From the NCBI GenBank assembly GCA_963513935.1, contig OY740772.1, forward strand, positions 107,791,797-107,855,796: DNA of 64,000 nucleotides. The letters are read 5' to 3'. Within the stretch, counting starts at the first letter, position 1, and every line of letters starts with the position of its first letter. A program made the translations under genes and the position numbers. Source of the DNA: Aphrophora alni. Lineage: Eukaryota; Arthropoda; Insecta; Hemiptera; Aphrophoridae. The notes under the pieces are model-generated. The model saw nothing but the letters and a program-made list of their open reading frames with translations, was not told the origin of the DNA and searched no databases. This document shows, in pieces, positions 58,266 to 64,000 of the stretch.

Positions 58266-58917
58266 CCCACACATAATTCCCTATAGGTGGCGGCCCTGGG
58301 GCCATATAGAGAACCTTAGATACTCTTGTTTATAACTGCTACACAAATCTAACGAAATTTTGTTTTATATGATTTTGAAAATCCGAAAGTTATTTTCATA
58401 CATTAATACACATACTGTTTCTTTTTGTGTCTCGTTTTAAATAACATAATTTATTGTCAAAACAACGTAAAATCTGCTTTTATTTGTATTCATATAAAGA
58501 AAGCATTGTGCGATATAAGAAAAAGGAGGGCTTCCGATGAAAAGCAAAGTTCGCGCCTGCGCCTACCTACTCAGTTTCGGATAACAATCATTAATCACAA
58601 ATATAACACCACACCTTGCATAACATTCCTTACAACTGCCCACATACATTGTATGAATAGAAGACCTTAGCTCTTAGAATGCACAGGAAGCACGAAGCAT
58701 AGCCCTGCCCTCGACTGCAAAACATGAGACGAACTGGTTGCTAAAACAGCTTAGGTTATCCAAAACGGAATCTTGTGTTTTGTTTCGTTTGCGATAAAAC
58801 ACGTTTTGAAGGTCATTCAGATCCGCAACCGCCTTGACATTTTGTTATCAACTGCGTTTGTCTGCCCTTTCTGTAAATAGACACGACTAGAAATAAAATC
58901 AGCTTTCCCTGACCGAA
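58266..58917. other. noncoding; moderately GC-richer
   Basis: The frame at 58425-58670 and GC-richer patches at 58540-58860 show no domain. It leads into the composite telomeric array. Confidence 0.3.
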
Positions 58918-60165
58918 CGATTCTTCCTGCATTAACCAATGGTAACAGATTCTGTTCTAAGATACGTGTACCTCTAACTTGAAAACTTCCCTATACTAAT
59001 CTAACCTAACCTAACCTAACCTAACCTAACCAATGTTAACAGATTCTGTGCTAAGATACGTGTACCTAACTTGAAAACTTCCCTATACTAACCTAACCTA
59101 ACCTAACCTAACCTAACCTAACCTAACCTAACCTAACCAATGGTAACAGATTCTGTTCTAAGATACGTGTACCTAACTTGAAAACTTCCCTATACTAACC
59201 TAACCTAACCTAACCTAACCTAACCAATGTTAACAGATTCTGTTCTAAGATACGTGTACCTAACTTGAAAACTTCCCTATACTAACCTAACCTAACCTAA
59301 CCTAACCTAACCTAACCTAACCTAACCTAACCTAACATAACCTAACCTAACATAACCTAACCTAATCTAACCTAACCTAACCTAACCTAACCTAACCTAA
59401 CCTAACCTAACCTAACCTAACCTAACATAACCTAACCTAACCTAACCTAACCTAACCTAACCAATGGTAACAGATTCTGTTCTAAGATACGTGTACCTCT
59501 AACTTGAAAACTTCCCTATACTAACCTAACCTAACCTAACCTAACCTAACCTAACCTAACCTAACGATTCTTCCTGCATTAACCCATGGTAACAGATTCT
59601 GTTCTAAGATACGTGTACCTCTAACTTGAAAACTTCCCTATACTAACCTAACCTAACCTAACCTAACCTAACCTAACCTAACCTAACCTAACCTAACCAA
59701 ACATAACCTAACCTAACCTAACCTAACCTAACCTAACCAATGGTAACAGATTCTGTTCTATGATACGTGTACCTAACTTGAAAACTTCCCTATACTAACC
59801 TAACCTAACGTAACCTAACCAATGGTAACAGATTCTGTTCTAAGATACATGTACCTAACTTGAAAACTTCCCTATACTAACCTAACCTAACCTAACCTAA
59901 CCTAACCAAACATAACATAACCTAACCTAACCTAACCTAACCTAACCAATGGTAACAGATTCTGTTCTAAGATACGTGTACCTAACTTGAAAACTTCCCT
60001 ATACTAACCTAACTTAACCTAACCTAACCAATGGTAACAGATTCTGTTCTAAGATACGTGTACCTAACTTGAAAACTTCCCTATACTAACCTAAACTAAC
60101 CTAACCTAACCTAACATAACCTAACCTATCATAACCTAACTTAACATAACCTAACCTGACCTAAC
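58918..60165. repeat. composite array: telomeric pentamers alternating with a 57-bp unit
   Basis: Ten copies of an approximately 57-bp unit (AATGGTAACAGATTCTGTTC, TAAGATACGTGTACC, TAACTTGAAAACTTCCCTAT, AC) alternate with runs of TAACC pentamers of variable length, from about 4 units to more than 30. Units start near 58938, 59031, 59138, 59226, 59463, 59583, 59738, 59820, 59946 and 60029. Some carry CTCTAACTTG, others CTAACTTG, and two are preceded by CGATTCTTCCTGCATTAACC (58918, 59567), pointing to a higher-order duplication. Confidence 0.9.
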
Positions 60166-60249
60166 TATTCATTTTTAACTTCGGGGACAGAAATTGAAAA
60201 CTTGATGAACGCCCCATGGTACATACTCAGACCCATCTTAAAATATAAA

Positions 60250-60490
60250 AGCATATCTCCTAAATGTAAGTTGGTTCTTGGGCCTTGTAGAAAATTTTAA
60301 ATTGTATCGGTAAATCGAGGAGTCTTATCCAGTAAGGTAGGTTTTTTTTAACAGTTGTTACACATATTGTACCTTGTAATTATGTTTATCACTACTTTCT
60401 TGACGTCGAGCAAACCCTAACTAGATATGTATGTATTAAGTCTCCATTCGCTTCGCTCGTGTCAGTGTCTCAGCCCCATCGAAGCTGTTT
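60250..60490 (-). repeat. Rep-D, second module, inverted
   Basis: On the minus strand: CGAGCGAAGCGAATGGAGAC, TTAATACATACATATCTAG, AAGAAAGTAGTGATAAACAT, ACTGGATAAGACTCCTCG, CCGATACAATTTAAAATTTT, as in 37440-37745. Confidence 0.6.
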
Positions 60491-61559
60491 TCTGTTATTA
60501 TGGTTTCATATAAAGCGTTCGATTCTATTCGAAAAACATAATAGGCTACACTTTATTAAGTATGTTTTTTTAGAATTATTTTATTTAAATGTTTGTGAAA
60601 GTGTTTTATTGAGTGTTCCATGACAACGGAGAAGCTTCTCCAATAATAAAATTGATAATGGCTGAATAGCTGAAACGGCCGTCGTTTTTTAAACTAGACG
60701 ACAACTGACGGTAAGTGTTAACATTATACTAGATTATTTATTTATTTATGCCGTTTATACTAAGCAATTTGTTAATGAACCTACACCGTTAACGTTTATT
60801 CTACTTGTTAACTAATTGATCAATTTGTATATTTGTATTGAAAATTGTATAATAAAAATATTCTATTTTACTTCATGAATACGTTAATTTATAGAATCGT
60901 CAGTTTGTTATAAAGTAATTTTGATTTCCACTAGTACGAAAAAAAGTGTTTAACAGAACTGCTCTATAAATAATCCAAGAAAAAACTTTAAAATAATACA
61001 CGATATCAGCACTTCATTAGTTAAATATATTCCCTGTAGAGTTCGCAATAACTCAGTAGGTAGACAGCACTATCTGTCGATCGACGAATGAAGCACGGCG
61101 TCGTCGAACAAAAATAATAGAATAATTTTATTTACGAAATTTTTATGTTTTTTTAATTAGATTTTAGGTTGGAAAATAATTTTCTGTACGATATTACCTT
61201 AATTTAAAGGTTATTGCGATATATTTAATACATTACTTTTCAGGTATGAAATACAACAGGTATAGTAGTCATTTGACATAATAGATAAAATATTTAACTG
61301 TGCTATCGCACACAATCACATTTTCTTTTCCATAAAAACAAAGTTTACATAAAAATATACCTTTAATAAATACTAACTTCTGAAACGGCTCATAAAGTTT
61401 ATTGTCGATTATTCTAATGGCGAGTATATAAACCCAATTTGTTTACGTTTGTATAATTTAGCAAAACGTTATCCAAACCCTTAAAGGTGATCTTAAGAAA
61501 ATCCTAATTAACCCTTGAAAAGGCATCGTTTAGCAATGATAATTTTCTTCGTTTGTTTA
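60491..61559. other. noncoding, nothing recognised
   Basis: AT-rich; no supported feature. Confidence 0.35.
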
Positions 61560-62224
61560 AAAATTAATGAAATATATTATTTTTACACAAAACCTAACTT
61601 ATAAGACATCATTTTTCTCAGAAAGATGCATAGAATTCATCTATGTAATAAAAAAAAATTTTGAAACGGTTTTGGAGTAAGTATGTTACATGTCAAAAAA
61701 CGAAGTTATCATTTTTCAGAAAAACCTGTATCATCCTAAATCAATAGCTTACCACCTTTTTCTAAGATATACAACAGTTTTGTGTAATATTTGTGAATAT
61801 ATTTAGGAAAAAAAAATTGTTACATTTTCAAAATTAAAAAAAAAATATTTTACGAAAAAAGGTAAAATGATCTTTTTATTCAAAAATTCACCAAAAATGG
61901 TATAACATATTTTATACACAACTTCTATAAATCATTATATTCAGAAAGGTGCATAGCTGTGTAGTGAAAAAAACTATTATTTGTCTCATAACTGGCGCTT
62001 AAATATTTTTTAGATATGGGAAAAACATTTTTGTTTACAAACGTTATTGTATATTTGATGTTATTTTAAACACATTTGTCTACAACCATAATCAACATAC
62101 CCTTAGTTTGTAAAAAACACCTACCTTGGTAAAAGGTTTTAGAAAACCATCACACAAAATATGTTGTTTTTTTTCCAAGCAAAATTTTATTATTTTTATA
62201 TTATGTATAGAAAGGTGTAAAGTA
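61560..62224. repeat. degenerate tandem repeat of about 270-320 bp
   Basis: A CAGAAAGRTGCATAG-like block recurs near 61619 and 61945, and in weaker form (AGAAAGGTGTAAAG) near 62208, each preceded by a CAT/TTTTACACAA region. Spacing is irregular and identity low. Confidence 0.3.
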
Positions 62225-63315
62225 AAAAGAATGTACAGAGTATTTCACGAAGAATGAAAAGAATTGCATGACTTCTACTGGTGAAAATAATGGGGAAAAA
62301 AGTTCGGAAATACTTCGTTTTTGTTTTCAAAAATGATAACTTTTGAAATTACTAAGATTATTAGTTTAAATTTATTATCCGCATTGTTTACACTGTTTTT
62401 TATCAGTATACCAACATCCAAAACTTTACTATCTAAATATTTAAAATGGTGAGCGTTGAAATTTTTTAAATTCAAATATCTTGAAAACCGTAAATTTTAC
62501 CAAAATATTATATTCGTAATGACAAACAAAATTGCTTTTTTCAATTTTTTTTTAACCTTGAAAAATAATTAAGTTATCGTCAACAAACCTAAAACGGTAA
62601 ATCATAATAATAAAGAACACACAAAACATTATCAGAGGCCTACTACTCATATTTTTAGGCAATATTTTCTAATCATAACATACTCAAAAAGTAGACTTTA
62701 ACATTTGTAAAATGGGTAATGAACACGTAAAACTGTTAAACAAAACTTGTACATAATAAAATTCAGAAAAAAATGTATAATACAAAAAAAAAAAGTTATA
62801 GGCTACTTTAAATAGGAAATTATAAAGTTTAAAAAAACGAGTTAAAGTCTACTTTTTGAGTATTTTATGATGAGAAAATATTGCTTTTCATCACGAGTTA
62901 TTGATACTGTATAATAGGAAATAACTAGTAGGCCTGTCGTTTTATGTGTTCTTGACAATTATCAATTTGTTCGTTTTAGGTTTATTGTATTAAAATATTA
63001 ATATTTTTTGTAAAATGTATAGTTTCCGAGATAATTTGACTTTAAAAAATTTCAACTGTTGCCATTTTGAATATTTACATAGTAAAGCTTTGGATCTTAG
63101 TATACTGATGAAAAAATAGGATAAACAATCCGGATATCAAATTTATACTAATAATCTTACTAATTTATTAATTATTATTTTATTTTTTTTAACAAAATGG
63201 CCGACAAACAAAGCGTCTCCGAACGTATATTCATACGAACTTTTTCCATTATTTTCACCAGTAGAACTCGTCCTAAAATTCTTTCCATTTCTTAATGAAA
63301 CGCCCTGGATAATAA
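62225..63315. mobile_element. 1.09-kb foldback (long palindrome)
   Basis: The left arm (about 62225-62725) and right arm (about 62838-63315) are inverted copies. Shared blocks: CTACTGGTGAAAATAATGG with CATTATTTTCACCAGTAG, ACTCAAAAAGTAGACTTTAA with TTAAAGTCTACTTTTTGAGT, and a GTTTATCAGTATACCAACATC-like block with its partner near 63105. The loop is about 110 bp. Arms have diverged by substitutions and indels. No ORF of note; the tips (TACAGAGTATTTCACGAAGA; TTAATGAAACGCCCTGGATA) resemble the half copies at 27340 and 57820. Confidence 0.75.
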
Positions 63316-64000
63316 ATCTTGTAAAGGTTAAGTTATTTCATTTGATTTTAAGTTAAAACCTTGTATTGTTAAATTCGTAAATATACAGAAAAATACAATA
63401 ACATTGTATTTTATATTTTTTTTACAAAAACTATAAAATAATTTAACCATTGCAAATGACTTTATATTGTTGACATTGTAAATTATTCAAATTGGTTGTA
63501 AAAGTGCTCACAGCTGTTATAACATGATACACAGCATACCTATAGGCATTCAGATATATTTTCTACTGAAACGACTAGTAACTATTGATGCTCCATAAAT
63601 GTTTTATTTGAATATTATTTTTACTAAAAAGATATATTGTAAACTTTAAAACGTTTTAGAGTGATCCAATTTACAGCGTCTCAGAAGGTATTGCATCGTT
63701 AGACTTGCGTGGGAAAATTGTTTTTTGAATGATTTTTGTTAAAATTGTACGATTTTTGTAGAAGTATACCACTGAATGTTCAAGTAAATATCTTAAAATA
63801 AACACAGTTTTTTGGTAACTTTTTTTATTACCTATATTGTTATAACTTTTATTAACTTTTAAGTTAGTAATAGAGGAAGCAATAACACAACAATACAATA
63901 TCAAAGAAGAAATATTTATCACTATTCAAATTGTAATGCACCGTGCATTAATACCACCTTCAAAAATGAAAACTTCAGAAGTACGACAAAAAATGTTTTA
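63316..64000. other. noncoding, nothing recognised
   Basis: AT-rich. The minus-strand frame at 63671-63922 has no domain. Confidence 0.35.

Noticed and set aside
58918..60165. Chromosome end
   Set aside because: The telomeric repeats are interrupted by a 57-bp unit and followed by nearly 4 kb of ordinary sequence, so the array is interstitial.

Overview
The window reads as a piece of a large, repeat-laden insect nuclear genome. Evidence for this: overall AT-rich sequence (about 70% A+T by eye), several arrays of the pentamer CCTAA/TTAGG (the canonical insect telomere unit) at interstitial positions, an intact Jockey-type non-LTR retrotransposon, many foldback and short dispersed repeats, and almost no conserved protein-coding sequence. 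The order cannot be fixed from sequence alone; a hemipteroid insect is a guess. A 200-N assembly gap lies at 40316-40515.

The only long intact reading frames are the two ORFs of one full-length LINE (51849-56499), flanked by an 11-bp direct repeat: ORF1 (coiled coil, three CCHC zinc knuckles) and ORF2 (APE-type endonuclease plus reverse transcriptase with FADD, no RNase H). A second, broken LINE fragment (42660-43597, minus strand) carries an RNase H domain and a C-terminal CCHC region, and is enclosed by 45-51 bp inverted repeats. Two possible host-gene signals are weak: a pair of phase-compatible minus-strand exons at 24420-24862, and a CpG-rich promoter/first-exon candidate at 32530-33190.

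The rest is repeat biology. A roughly 265-bp dispersed family (called Rep-A here) appears in about 28 full or partial copies on both strands from 314 to 58265. One copy has had an end expanded into a 42-bp minisatellite of about 19 units (11185-11985). A second family (called HHR-el here; copies near 3643-3866, 17366-17506 and 48885-49035) contains a near-canonical type I hammerhead ribozyme: CTGANGA, stem II, GAAA, palindromic ACGCGT stem III, cleavage C, and a perfect 6-bp stem I. Decayed relatives of the core occur at 4795, 16999, 28564 and at both ends of the foldback at 13371-13947. Long foldbacks lie at 7093-7437, 13371-13947, 22262-22578 and 62225-63315. A further family with short GC-rich modules (called Rep-D here) recurs at least six times.

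Region by region: 1-13 kb, Rep-A copies, a telomeric array, the first HHR-el, a foldback and the 42-bp minisatellite. 13-20 kb, an old duplicated segment with an insertion in one copy. 20-34 kb, Rep-D, foldbacks, candidate exons and a possible promoter. 34-50 kb, dense Rep-A, a short telomeric insertion with flanking 9-bp repeats, the gap, the RNase H relic, and an 862-bp TIR element. 50-57 kb, TA microsatellites and the intact LINE. 57-64 kb, a 1.2-kb composite telomeric array and a 1.1-kb palindrome.
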